From Lytechinus pictus (Eukaryota; Echinodermata; Echinoidea; Temnopleuroida; Toxopneustidae), in assembly GCF_037042905.1 (NCBI RefSeq), contig NC_087245.1:27282001-27346000 (forward strand): a stretch of DNA of 64,000 bases, written 5' to 3'. A model generated the notes under the pieces. That model was given only the letters and a program-made list of their open reading frames with translations. It had not been told where the DNA came from and did not search any database. Positions within the stretch are counted from its first letter, which is position 1. Every line of letters starts with the position of its first letter. Position numbers and translations under genes: made by a program. This document shows, piece after piece, positions 44,729 through 56,723 of this stretch.

Positions 44729-46550
44729 TAAGGGTTGCAACAGCATTTCATGTTAGCTTTAGCGTTAGGTTTAAGATAGGGTACCGTATATGTTCAATCC
44801 AGGATTGAATTTGGTCATTTCATTTGTGTGTGGAAGTTATAGTGGAGCAATTGTCGCCGGAGCAAATGTCATGGAACCCTTTCGAGTAGACCTCTGTATA
44901 CACGTAGGGGTCGAAGCCTATTGTAATTAGAATTAAGCCAGCGTGGATGGGTGGAGCCGTTCATGATTCTTTCACTTTGACTACCTGACTAGCCTAATAA
45001 TAGACTAGTTCTTTGTTAATTTAGAGTGGTCACTTCATCCCAAATCGTACAGCCAGCAGTATGTGTTCATTATACTGAACGAGTCAGAAAAAAAACTCAT
45101 TACACCTAAAGAATAATGAAAAAGCAGGAGATACTCTTTGCATGCTTTTCAATTAAATTAGCCTGAGAATTGATAATAACACATGTTTATCTTTTTCGTG
45201 TTGCCAATGAAAACGGATTTTGCAATGATTTTTAATGCAACTCTCGTAAGATTTTGAATTCATTGACAAAGAAATTTGGTGAAATTAAGTATGGCAAAGA
45301 ATGCCCACTGGTTATCCAATCGTAAACCTATACTGGTCATTAAAAAATGATATCCAATTCTATAATATCCATAGATCATGACGTCGAGTTGTTTCATTAA
45401 ATTTGATATTTTTTAGGTGTGTAGTGCTTTTTTCTATGTACAGTCAATCGGTAATATTCAAAAGTGTGACCATATAGCATGGTTGTTCCTATTACCCATA
45501 AATAATTGATCCCTCTTCGGTTTTCCAAACTACGGTCATTTTACCCATATTGCATTGCATTCTTGCTTTCGAGCCTAATTTTCACAATTTAAAGTAACAT
45601 AGTACAAGTCATAAAAAGAAAGTTGCGAACGAAGAGCGGGCAAGATTTCGAGAAACGCTTGAAACACGATCATATCCCGCCCTCTCCCCAAATAATTAAA
45701 ACCAAATTAATTACATGTGTCATGTGTGTGCTATTTTCGCAAATATGCTGTAAAGGACTCACATTTAATATTTTGATATCGAGGGAATCTTTGAGACATG
45801 GGACGGTTTGCTCGATGTCAGTTGGATTCGGACAAGCGACAAATATGATAGAGGGTATATCTTTTGTTAAAAGGGGCTCACTATTTATTCATATCGTGTC
45901 CTCACCGGTATACCATTATGACACAATCATGAGTCCAACGGTTGTTGATTGTACGTGACTAAAGTTTGTATAAAAAGTAAATATAATTACATGAAGATGG
46001 ACATATTTCGTTTAGATCTTCAATAATCAACACAATAGCCATATTATTGGTTGAGTAAGCCCATTGAGGGGCGATACAATTTGGGGTGGGGTGGAGGGGG
46101 GGGGGGGCTATTCCATTATCATTGCAGAGAGAAATTAGGGTGTGTGGTAATTTCATTGAGCGAAATATTATCACTCTCGTTAGCAATTTGTAAAGCAGCA
46201 GTAGTTCCATGCATGATCATGATCTTTCCTCCTCATGCCCTTTTTCGCCCCCCTTTCATCTTTTTCATCTTCTTCCTTTCCTCCGCCCTTTCCTTTTTTG
46301 TTTACGATAAGGAAATCTTTCAACCACCCCGTTCATGGCGCCGCCTCTATATTACTGGATAATTTTATCAAGACTGACAGGTGATGTGATATTGCGCCAT
46401 CTATCATTGTGTATTGTTATATGTTTTTTTTTTTTAAACCTGTATATTTTATCAGTGCCCCGGGTCTCTTTCGGCATTAATTTTGAAAATAAATTTTATG
46501 ACTTTAACAGTAACATTGATTATCTTATATGGTGTTTGCTTGACGCGTAC
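44729..46550. other. Intergenic DNA
   Basis: No supported gene. The 111-codon frame at 45623-45958 shows no known domain. A poly(G) run lies at about 46095-46107. Confidence 0.45.
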
Positions 46551-46650
46551 CTCCATTGTAAACTTTGTTCGAAATTGATTTAAAGATTCATGTCCTATTT
46601 CTTCTGCCAGTCGTAGCATTAGCTCACAGGCGTTTTCTACTCGATAAAAC
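46551..46650 (-). CDS. Possible isolated coding exon, function unknown
   Basis: On the minus strand TGTGTGTAG|GTTTTATCG and ATGGAG|GTACGCG make good splice borders around 100 bases. Only one of three frames is open, reading FYRVENACELMLRLAEEIGH then ESLNQFRTKFTME, a soluble, helix-like sequence with balanced charge. I do not recognise the family. No neighbouring exon was found on either side, so it may be one exon of a gene with long introns, a pseudo-exon, or chance. Confidence 0.3.
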
Positions 46651-47480
46651 CTACACACATTCATCATGAGTAATAACGCTTGATGTATACATTCCCCTAT
46701 TTAAATCCTGCTCCAATATTAGTCATGTTAGTCTCGCAAAAGACTATATCAAGAGCAGGATAAAAAAAAAAACATTGGCCTAGTACCTTATGAGAAAATC
46801 CATATATCAAAGTTGAAAAGATTGGATATTCTTTTTGTGTGTGCTCCTATGTCATTCTGAAGACAACGGTGAGCCTGTTTTTACTCATTAATCTGACAGA
46901 CATAAGGCCTAGTATTAGAATTAGCTTTTATTTGGTTGGTTTTATTTCATAAACCGTTTAAAATCACAACAAAATACATTGCACAATATAATATGATTAA
47001 ATATAAATATATAATTTATATAAACAATAAAAAAGATACGAATGGATCACTCTATTTTAGAGCCATTGATTTAATGGCTCTGTTCCTCTTAGAGGTCCAG
47101 TCAAAATAACATGAGAATAATATGAATTATATAATGATACATTAATGATAGCAAGTATTTGAATAATTATTAATCGAAAACAAAATAACTACTACACATG
47201 CAGAGCGAATGGTAAACAAAGGTATAATTACCACACGATGAAAAATATAGGGTATATAGGGTATTTTATTAAAGATATCAGGGAAAATATTTTAAGTTTT
47301 ATGATTATGTTTGGTGCGTTGATGTGCAGATTTATTCATAGGAGCAAAATGGGGACCGTATAATATACCGTTTTATACCTTTCATCGATGGAAAAACTTT
47401 AATATGCTTAGAATTGTTTCAATAAAACATCAGTAATTAATCTCCTTGTCAAATCCACATGATATTTGTATTAAAACAAG
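46651..47480. other. Intergenic AT-rich DNA
   Basis: No gene or recognisable element; contains TATAAA-rich low-complexity stretches around 46990-47030. Confidence 0.45.
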
Positions 47481-48311
47481 GGCATAGTCTGGTTTAAGCG
47501 TGGGTATGTGCACATCTTGGAGAGGTGCATGACACTAAAGTGGTATGACGGGGGGGGGGGGGTGTACATCTTGGGGAGGTGGAATTAAAGGAGAATGAAA
47601 CCCTTGAAACCAGCTGAATCCATATCAAAGAGAAAAATCAAAGAAACATATTGTTGAAAGTTTGAGGAAGATTGAATGAATAATAAGAAAGTTATGAGCA
47701 TTTGAATGTCGAGATCACTAATGCCATGTAGATCCTCCCATTGGCAATGCGACCAAGATCTGTGATGTCACACACGTACAACTCCCTCATTACTTTAGTA
47801 CTTATTTCACTTCATATTCTCACTTTTATAAAGTCTATCACAAGTTGAGGTGTTCTCTTTATGAGAGGACAAGTACAGAGGTTTCACAACATTATATCAT
47901 TGATGAATCGTTTGTCATATGATTAGAATGAGCAAAAAGAGATGTTTTGGGGTATATTTTCAGTGTCCAAAAGGGGAGAGTTGTTCATCTGTGACATCAT
48001 AGATCTTGGTCGCATTGCCAATGGGAGGATCTCCATAGCATTAGTGATCTCGACATTCAAATGCTCATAACTCTTCTATTGCTAGTCCTATTTTACTCAA
48101 ACTCTTGTTGATCTTATTTTTTGATTTTTCTGCCGTTTCACAAAAGCTAACTTGCTCCAAGAGTTTCATTCTCCTTTAAAGTTTGGAAATCAGCTGTTGA
48201 AAGCAGAAGAAGGGGTACAAATTTCGTTTTTCTTGCCGGTTTCGGAACTCCTCTGCCTCAGCGGGAGGGTGTACGTGCACCCGAGTGCACCCCCAGCCTA
48301 CGCCCTTGAAA
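47480..48311. mobile_element. hAT-like element containing a TTAA MITE
   Basis: The ends CAAGGGCATAGTCTGG and (reverse complement) CAAGGGCGTAGGCTGG are inverted, followed inside by GTGCAC-containing blocks. No 8-bp duplication is clear. The TTAA element 47589-48175 makes up most of the interior. Confidence 0.55.
47589..48175. mobile_element. Foldback MITE with TTAA flanks (AGGAGAATG type)
   Basis: TTAA at 47585-47588 and 48176-48179; ends AGGAGAATGAAAC inverted. Long arms are mirrored: GAGATCACTAATGCCATG / CATAGCATTAGTGATCTC and GATCCTCCCATTGGCAATGC / GCATTGCCAATGGGAGGATC. Confidence 0.78.
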
Positions 48312-48851
48312 AAATAAAAATCACCGTTCTTCATGGTGCCATGAGCCTAATTACAGCAGGAGGGCTAAAGATATTCGTTCGACCCAACCCATATGCATTC
48401 GAATTTTTTCAATTTGATGTTGCTGATTGAAAAAAATGTATGAATATGATTAAAAATCTAACACTGATTCTAGAAATGGTAACTACTGAACTTCCTTCGC
48501 CCAAATTGGGAAGATAAATAAGTGACTTGGAACTATTTTTTGACTGGCGGACTAATTAGGGCTATTTTACTGTTTCAGTTGATAAATTTGATCCATTCAT
48601 AGTTATCTTCATAAATGGCGATTTATTTTTAAAATGAGCTGGCTACGGTACCCTTTCCTGGTCAGATATGGAATGTCAGATATATATCCTATCCAATGGT
48701 AGTAAACATTCCACCCTCTAATTTCACATTTATTTTTTTGTGAATTTTTAAAAAGTGCCATTTTAACACACAAGTCTATGGGGAATGTTTTACGCGCGTG
48801 AGACCTCATGCTAATGCTGACTTAAAATGGTCACAAGATGACGCTATTCAA

Positions 48852-49446
48852 AGGACAAGTCCACCCCAACAAAAAGTTGACTTGAATGAAAAGAGAAAAA
48901 TGCAACAAGCATAACGCTGAAAATATTTATCAAATTCGGATGTAAAATAAGAAAGAAAATTTTAAGTTTCGCTTAATTTCACAAAACAGTTATATTTACA
49001 TCCTGGTCGGTGTACAAATGAGGGTACTGATGACATCACTCACTCACTATTTCTTTTGTATTTTATATGAAATATTCCATTCTCCCCACTGTCCTGTGAA
49101 ACAAAGTTTTATTCCTCCCTAAACATGTGGTATTACCATTGTTTTTTTATTTCATGGTTCAGTCAAGTTGGTTCTTATTGTCAAATCTATAAAAAGAAAT
49201 GAAATATCGTATAATTCAAACACTAAAAAACAAAAGAGATAGTGTATGAGAGACGTCATCGACTCTCTCATTCATGTCACTGAGTTCTGCATACTGACTA
49301 TTTTGTGAAAAATAAGCGAAACTTTAATAAATTGTCGGAACTTTTTTTATTTCACATCCGATATTGATGAAGTTTTCAGCGTTATGTTTGTTTGAGTTTT
49401 CTCTATTGATTAAAAAATTAACATTTTCTGGGGGTGAACTTGACCT
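48852..49446. mobile_element. Foldback MITE with TTAA-like flanks (AGGACAAGTCC type)
   Basis: The ends AGGACAAGTCCACCCC and (reverse complement) AGGTCAAGTTCACCCC are inverted; the flanks are TCAA and TTAA, so one has mutated. Close relative of 59472-60045. Confidence 0.7.
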
Positions 49447-49602
49447 TTAAGAATACCCAGAGTAGTAAATTTTCTACTTTAAACCGGTGCCATACACCAC
49501 TGCACAGAAATATTGCAATCTTTGGCGCCATACAGTCTGCCCATGAACATGATGAACGTCGATTATCATCCAGACTTCGAACGAAAAACTAATCAGTGCT
49601 AA

Positions 49603-49745
49603 TACCTCGTCCCCACTATCACGAATTGCGCCACGATCGCATTAATCGTAGAAAAAATTTGAATTGTTCAAAAATTTTGCGATCAAGTTACGAAAGGCCA
49701 ATCGTGGTTTTGGTAAAGAGTCACACGACAATGGGAACGAGGTAT
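49603..49745. mobile_element. Short MITE, TACCTCG family
   Basis: The ends TACCTCGTCCCCA and (reverse complement) TACCTCGTTCCCA are inverted with flanks TAA and TCA. Related by termini to 19888-20038. Confidence 0.55.
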
Positions 49746-49964
49746 CAATGAGAAAAGCCAGAAGGAATGAGAAGAATGACGAGACAACAACAATATTTTA
49801 TTACATTCATGATGCTAATCTATCCATAATGACGTACTAATCAGAAGACCGTGTGTCAAACAATCCACTTGCGATTAGTTTTTTTTTAATAAATGGCATT
49901 TGTATTTTTTCGTCAAATTAATCATATAAAGTTATTTCATATTTGGTTCAAACTGAACCTGCCG

Positions 49965-52045
49965 GAAAACTCCCACGCAGGATATTTGTCCCGGCCTGGA
50001 TGGATCCCCTTGAGGACGAATCTCCCGAAGGACAGCTCCCCGATGAAAACTCCCCCAATGAACAACTCCTCAGGAGTACAACCCCATAGGCGGATTCAGG
50101 GGGCCCGAGAGGCCGCCCCCCCCCCCAATATCGGCGGAGCAAAAAAAAAGCAAAATAAAGGAGGCGAAAGAGAGGAGGAAAAAAAGAAGAGGACAAATAA
50201 GAGGAGGCAAAAAATTAATAAAAAAGGTGAGGGGAAGATTTGGAAAATATTTCATGTCACTATAAAAATTTTCGTTCGCGCTTCACGCTCGTATTGCCTG
50301 TTCGATGAGATACACATCTTGTTCAATAGGCTAATATGGAGCTTAAAGTATCAAGATTTAAGTCAATATGCAAAACAAACAAAAAATTGATTTACAAATT
50401 GATTTTTATCAAGTGCTTTATAAAATGTCAGTTTTATGGTCTGAATATCAAGATTTTCAGCTCGCGCTGCGCGCTCGCATTATTTTATTTGCCAAGTACC
50501 TATTCCCTTCGCGTATTCCATAAAGTTCTCAAAATAACTCTTTTCAGGTGTGATTGTCAAAAGTAAGCCTATCAGCTAACGCTGCGCGCTCGCATTTTGA
50601 TTGGTGGGTTATACCTCTATTCTATAACAAACTACTTAAATCCCCTTTTCATGACAGTTTATCAAAAATTTCGGCTCGCGATTTGCGCTTGAAGTAATTG
50701 TTAAATATATTAACCCATGCATTCTATTCATAATTAAAAAAAGTGCTTAAAAATTCAAATTTCCAGGCCTTAATATCAACAAATTTCGCACTCTCATTAG
50801 GTTTATTAGATAAACCAATTAAAAAATAACATTTTAATGAATTCCCAATAACTAAATTGAATCCTTTTTCAGAATGGAATATCGACAAGTTTTATCTCAC
50901 GCTTTGGATCCGAAGAGGAATAGGAAAATGTCCTTAGAATGTCCAGGTCCTAGGTCGAAATGACAAGAAAAAAAAATTCAGCTCGCGCTTCGCGCTCGCA
51001 TCGTTTATTAAGTGCAATCGATCCACATCCACTTCACAATTTTCCTACACAGTACTTGAAATAGTGCTTGAATTGACCCTTTTCAGACCTCAATATAAAA
51101 TATTATCAGTTTGCGATCCGCGCTCGATTTATTGATTTTCATGATAAAAAGAAGGGATTCAGAATGCCGAGATTCTAGGTCTTAATCTAAAACACGCACA
51201 CGCATGCTTAGTGGAAATATGTACAATTTTATTTATTCTTAACGTGCTCCAATTATCCAGTTTCAGATCAGAATATAAAAAAATATTGTAGGAAGATACC
51301 CAATTACCAATCATTTTCATAATTTACAAAAGATGAATAGATTGTCCCGTTTTTAGGTCTGAAATATATTTTATGTCCGCTCGCATAGATTGTTTAGTTA
51401 TATACCTATCCCGTTCATGATTACAAAAAGTTCTTAGAATGTCCATTTCTTAGGTCAGAATGTCAAAAAATTTCAGCTCGCTCTTCGCGCTCGCATTAGG
51501 TCTATTTAAATGGTGAAATATGTATCGTCTTCATGGCTATCTGGAACTAGTTCTTAACAAGTCCCTCGGGCCAGAACGTATATAAAAAAAAAATCTGCTC
51601 TCGCTTCGCACTCGCAGTACTAGTTACATTATCTATTTACATACGCATCTTGTTCAGGATCAGAAACATTGCCCAGAATGTTGAATTTTTCAGGACAAAA
51701 TACATGAAGTTTCCCCCCCAAAAAATAGCTCGCGCTTCGCGCTCGTACTATTTAAATAGGGCTTATGTGATTATTTCATAAAGTTATGCTGTTTTATAAG
51801 AATAAAGCTAACAAGTGACTGTTATGACTATACCCCTTCAAAGAAACAAACAAAAATCAACTTTGAGCGGCCGATCGGGGAAGATATGGGTGAAAAAATC
51901 AGCCCCCCCCCCTATTGGCGAAAGCTGGATCCGCCCCTTTACACCCCCCATGGAAACCCCCCCAAGGAAAACTCTGGTGGACAACTCCTCCAGTGGACAA
52001 TGCTCACCGTGGACAATTCATCCGGAATACATCTCCCCATATTGT
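49965..52045. repeat. 15-17-bp degenerate tandem array, split by a transposon
   Basis: Before 50085 and after 51939 the sequence is made of units like GGACAACTCCCCGAA or GGACAACTCCTCCAGT. About eight units lie on the left and six on the right. The 50085-51939 element divides the array. Confidence 0.65.
50085..51939 (+). mobile_element. Element A: hAT-like, rich in GCTCGCGCTTCGCGCTCGC motifs
   Basis: The ends CATAGGCGGATTCAG and (reverse complement) AAGGGGCGGATCCAG are inverted; flanks TACAACCC and TACACCCC match at 7 of 8 bases, though they lie in a tandem array, which weakens that evidence. Inside, a motif of the form TTCAGCTCGCGCTTCGCGC followed by TCGCATT recurs about ten times at 100-180-bp intervals, each followed by diverged text such as TAGGTCAGAATGTCAAAAA. 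No transposase. Confidence 0.65.
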
Positions 52046-52559
52046 AATGACTATCATTTTACTGACCGGAAAACAAATATGTTTTTGATGACCACGCCTT
52101 ACATGCAATGAACTGTACAGTTTGTTATCCATCTCTTGATAAGCAAACCAAATTGGTCAAATGTTGCTGTTTTAAACAACGTTCCCGGAAGAGAACAGAT
52201 CCATACGGAAATGAGAAGTATATATTGTTTTTCGTTAATTTGAAAATGTAAAATCTTTGGTAATTATTTCAGTGGCATAAATCAGGTCCGAGCAGTGGAG
52301 GGGGGGGGGGGGGGTGATAGCAATATTGAACTAAATTTAAAAATATTTGAAGGTCACCGACACATCATGGGCTTTAAATGATGCGTGGTATATAAACCAT
52401 GTACATGTACATAATACTACCATCTATCACGATTTTTGTCGTTGGCTGCTGCAATGATTTTCTGTCATAATAACAAATGAATTAACAGTGCATTTCAAAG
52501 TACGAGTGAGCGAAGCTGAGTATTTGGATGATTGAGTGTCAAAGAACGTCTTTCAAGGT
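52046..52559. other. Spacer between elements A and B
   Basis: About 0.5 kb with a poly(G) tract at about 52300-52315 and CAGTGGCATAAATCAGG just before it, which may be another hAT-type end without a partner in view. No gene. Confidence 0.45.
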
Positions 52560-54395
52560 ATGGGCAGATCGAGCCTTCGCCACATTTTCCCTGATCGGCC
52601 GCTCGAAGTTGATTTTTGTTTGTTTCTTTGAAGGGGTAGTCCTGATAGTCATTTCTTAGCTTCAACATAAATATATAAAAATTTAATTAGCCTTATTTAA
52701 ATAGTGCGAGCGCGAAGCGCGAGCTAATTTTGTGTTCAAATTCTATGCACTTTTCCTTAAAATAGAACACTCTGGGTAATGTTTGTTATCCTGAACAAGA
52801 TGTGTAAACAACTAAATTATTACGCGAAGCGCGAGCAGAAATGTTTATATACATTTTTATCTGATCGGAAAGGGACCTGTTAGGACTGCTTGCAGCTAGT
52901 CATGAAGACGCCACATGTATCAACAATCAAATAATGCGAGCGCGAAGCGCGAACCGAAAATTTGACATTTCTACCTAAAGAATGGAAATTCCAAGCATGC
53001 GCTTTTTGTAATCGTGAAGAGGATAGGTAATACTTTAGCTATATAATTTAAAAATTGATGCGACCGCAAAGCGCGAGCTGAAAAATTCGAGATTTAGAAC
53101 TAAAACAGAACACTATTCATGTTTTGTAAATCATGAAAAGGATGAGTAATTGGGGATGTTCCTAGATTAATAATGCGAGCGCAAAGTGCGAGCAGAAAAT
53201 TTTTGATATTCTGATCTAATACCCCTTTCATATTGCGCCTTTCACCGGCGAACTTCACCGGCGAAGTTCGCCAGCGAAGGGGAAAGTGTCCAGTATGAAA
53301 GGTACACAGGAGAACTTCACCGGTGAAGTTCGCCGGTGAACTTCTCCACCTCTAGAGGTGGAGAACTTCGCCGGCGAAACTGTTTCACCGGCGAAGTTCG
53401 CCGGTGAAAAGGCCAGTATGAAAGCAAACCGGAGAACTTCTCCTCTTTAATGACGTCAGAAGTCAATTTTTTTCTCTCCCGAAGTCCCCTGTACCGAGAT
53501 TCCGCGCGCGATAGTTGCAAGCTCAGCTGAATGCTATGGCCAAGTAGATACCCTCGAACATTATTTTTTTTTTACTAACAATATTTATTAAAAAGCACTT
53601 TTTACATGTATAAAATGCGCTAAGATATAAAAACAAGGTGATATTGTTTGTTTTTATCGTAATACTTCCAAAATATGTTGTAATTAATTGTTTTGATACC
53701 TTTTTGTAATAGGTAAGAAGTAATGTTTACAATTTTCTTTCGTTTGTTCTGCAATCGCCCGTTGACTTTCGCCGGGGAAGAAATGTCAGTGCGAAAGGGT
53801 ACATTTTTTTCTTCGCCGGGGAAGTGAGGAATGCGAGGCGGAGAAGTTCGCCGGCGAAGTTCGCCGGTGAAAAATGAAGAGGGCAGTATGAAAGGGGTAT
53901 TAATGGATAATAGAACAAGCTGCGCAACTGAATAAACATGCGCGCGCGGGATTCAGATTTAGACCTAGAATTTGGGCATTCTAAATACATTTTTTCTCAT
54001 GAAAACAAAATAAAGTTAGCGCGAAGCGCAAGCTTTAAGTATTTGATATTTCGATCTGAAAAGGGTTAATTTGAGCTCTATATTTCAAGCACTTTGTAGG
54101 AACATTTTGAAGTGGATATGGATCGATCGCACTTGATAAAGAGCCAATATTTGTCATTATTTTTACTTCGAGTTTTGACATAGGACCGGTACATTCTAAG
54201 GACATTTTGTCATCATATGAAAATGATGACTATTTTCCTATTCCTCTTCCTATAATCGCGAGATGAAACTTGTCAATATTCCATTTTGAAAAACGGGAAA
54301 ATTTAATTATTAGATTAATATCTTACATAAGCCTAAAGAGAGCGCGAAATCTGTTAGTATATGGCCTGAAAACTGGACATTTTGTCGCCGTTCAA
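52560..54395 (-). mobile_element. Element B: inverted relative of element A, interrupted
   Basis: Read as reverse complement, it follows element A from its right end (GATCGGCCGCTC, then GAAACAAACAAAAATCAACTT) inward for about 1.1 kb of shared sequence, at clearly lower identity than the 1-6396 palindrome. It is broken by the 53219-53900 insertion and stops near 54395, so the distal end of A is missing. Motifs read ATGCGAGCGCGAAGCGCGAG. Confidence 0.65.
53219..53900. mobile_element. TA-flanked MITE with TTCGCCGGTGAA blocks
   Basis: The ends ATACCCCTTTCATATTGC and (reverse complement) ATACCCCTTTCATACTGC are inverted, flanked by TA at 53217-53218 and 53901-53902. Long GC-rich subterminal arrays of GCCGGCGAAGTTC / GAACTTCGCCGGC fold on themselves; the middle is AT-rich. 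Element A lacks the insertion at the matching point (TTCTGATCTGAAACTGGATAA near 51265), which confirms the boundaries. Confidence 0.85.
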
Positions 54396-55144
54396 ATTCA
54401 TGTGCATATAAAGGAAAGTATGGGTCTATTTGAAACGTCAAAAGAAAATGAAAAAAAGAAGAGAAATATTGTAATGTGAAATTTGCTCTACAAATTGGGC
54501 TTGCACGCAGGCTACTAGAACTTGCTAAATCCAATTTAGTTAACAATGACCTTTGTTCAAAATGCATTAATGGATGCATCTCTAAATATACTGGACCAGT
54601 ATAATATACCAATAAAGAGTCAATGGGGATGCCAATCCCAGTAATGTAATTAAGTCAGCTAGGGCATGATTTTGGCGGAAAAGGGACAAAAGCAGGTTGT
54701 CTCGCCAGTGTATGGTCAAATCAATTGAGGTAATAGTTACTTACAGTGATTATGTCATTTGATATTTTTATCAATATGTATATATTTACAATTGTTCCCG
54801 CAGCGAGGCTGTTGCTTACTTGATAAATTCAGATACAACATACCAGTCTGGACTTAGCCTTCTTTCATAAAGTGCAGAACGAAAGAATGAAGATTAAACT
54901 GTTTTTTTTTTAATTTAAAACCAATTTTCAATTTAAAACCAATTTACTCACTGGTTAGAGGTGGAATGAGAATGAAAGAAAATGAAATCATGATTAAAAT
55001 GTGCCTTTGAAATGAATTACAGGTCATCACAGTCCGCAATATTAATTTACAAAAAAGTAGAAATAAAACAATGATGCAAATTAAAATTAAAAATAAAATG
55101 CAGAAATTAGAGATTTTGAATAATTATAAGAATTCAGAGATGAT
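54396..55144. other. Intergenic AT-rich DNA
   Basis: No gene or element is supported. Confidence 0.45.
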
Positions 55145-55152
55145 GCAGCACC

Positions 55153-56715
55153 CAGTGGCGTAACAGGCGGGGGGGGGGGGGCAGGGGGGGGGGCAAGTTG
55201 CCCCCCCTGGCAAAAATAAAAGAAAAACGGGAAAAAGAAAAAAAAGGAGGGAAAAAGAAAGGGAAAGGGGAATGAAAGGAGGAAAAGGAAAGGGAATAGT
55301 GAAAAGAAAACGAAGAAAAAACATTTTTTTAAATGGAAAAGGAAGGAAAGCATGAAAATGTACGAAAGAAGAACATTTGAAAAAGAACAAATCATTCTGA
55401 AATAGGCCTATGCAATGCAATAGCACGGTGGGAAATAAATTAAAAGATGACAAAATGGCAAACAATAGCGGGAAACGAAGGTAGATGTAATTAGTCAAAA
55501 GATAAATTGGAAAACAAAGAAAAGGGACAAGAAAAAAAATAATAACACGACCGGGCTTCCGATGATTGAAATTAAAGAGCGGGAAGAAAGATGGACTGCA
55601 TACAACATTGTGCTATATAAGCTTGCTAAATTTTATGCAAATAAGCTACCGGGGCTTTGCCCCAGACCCCACGCAGTAGGGGCTCTTCATTTATAAACTT
55701 CAAATGGCTCTATAACGCCCCCGTTCATTCACGTTCAATCACTGGCATACAGGCGCGGGGGGGGGGGGGTCTTGGTTCCACACCCAAGAGGAAATAAAAG
55801 AAATTATAGGAGACAACGTATAATGAAATTAATGGAAACAATAAAATGTGTTATTTGCTGAATCTAATGGAACAATCTATCACATAATTAGATTTTAATT
55901 TCAATAGGCAATTTTTTTCCAGCTCACTTTAATTGCACGCTGGCGACTTTTTACAAAATGTTCCAACATTGCTATGTTTTGCCCCCTCAAAATATTTGGT
56001 TCATTACGCAACTGGGTTGAATAAATGTGTTTTGTAAAAGCTATATTCTGTACATGCCCGCGATTTGATTGAAATAGCGGCAATCTGCGAGGTTTAAATG
56101 GCTTTGATATCAAGAGGTTCTGGGGCTCCGCCCCGGACCCCAACCGCACAGCACTGCGTAAAAAAGGAGGAAATAAAAGCGAAGGAAAAGTGTAGGATAT
56201 GATTTTATTTACTGAATATAATGTAAAAAATAGCTCAAAGTTCGATTCTCATGAAAAGGTGATTTTTTTTCTCGCTCGCTTCCCTCGCTCGGGACTTATA
56301 TAAAGCAGCTTTTTAGCACATATGCTATACTGCGCCCCCGTTTTTTTTTTTTTTTTTTTTTTACTCTTCACGCTACTGCCGCAAAGAATCCTGTTCACAG
56401 TGGCGTACAGACCACAAAAAAAAAAGGAATCTAAAGAGAGAAGAGTGAAATATATTATTCTCTGGATATCATGTCACAATCTAGCACAAAATTTGATTTT
56501 TGTATTAACATGGTCAAAGTTTTTGCTCACTCGCTTCGCTTGCTCGCAACTTTTTATTAAAGAGAAATTCTGCCCGATACGCAATATCTGGCCTTCTCAA
56601 AATAGTCGCCTCATTACACCATTACGCCTGTTCATACCATGATATGACCGGGATTTTTTGGCTCTTGCCCACCCCCCCCCCCCCCCCTTGGCCACCGACC
56701 CCTGTTACGCCGCTG
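55153..56715. mobile_element. hAT-like non-autonomous element, perfect 8-bp duplication
   Basis: GCAGCACC at 55145-55152 and 56716-56723. The ends CAGTGGCGTAACAGG and (reverse complement) CAGCGGCGTAACAGG are inverted with one mismatch. The 1563-bp interior has poly(G/C) tracts at both ends, a purine-rich stretch (55200-55550), and two related blocks GGGGCTTTGCCCCAGACCCC (55651) and GGGGCTCCGCCCCGGACCCC (56120). CTCGCTCGCTTCCCTCGCTC-type motifs occur at 56270 and 56520. No transposase frame. Confidence 0.9.
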
Positions 56716-56723
56716 GCAGCACC

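Noticed and set aside
50270-54060. CRISPR-like array from regularly recurring GCTCGCGCTTCGCGCTCGC
   Set aside because: Spacing is irregular, repeats diverge, the units lie in transposon-like elements, and the genome is clearly eukaryotic.
55087-55498. Two minus-strand ORFs of 102 and 124 codons
   Set aside because: They are Phe/Leu/Pro-rich translations of a purine-rich low-complexity stretch and poly(G) tracts inside the 55153-56715 element.
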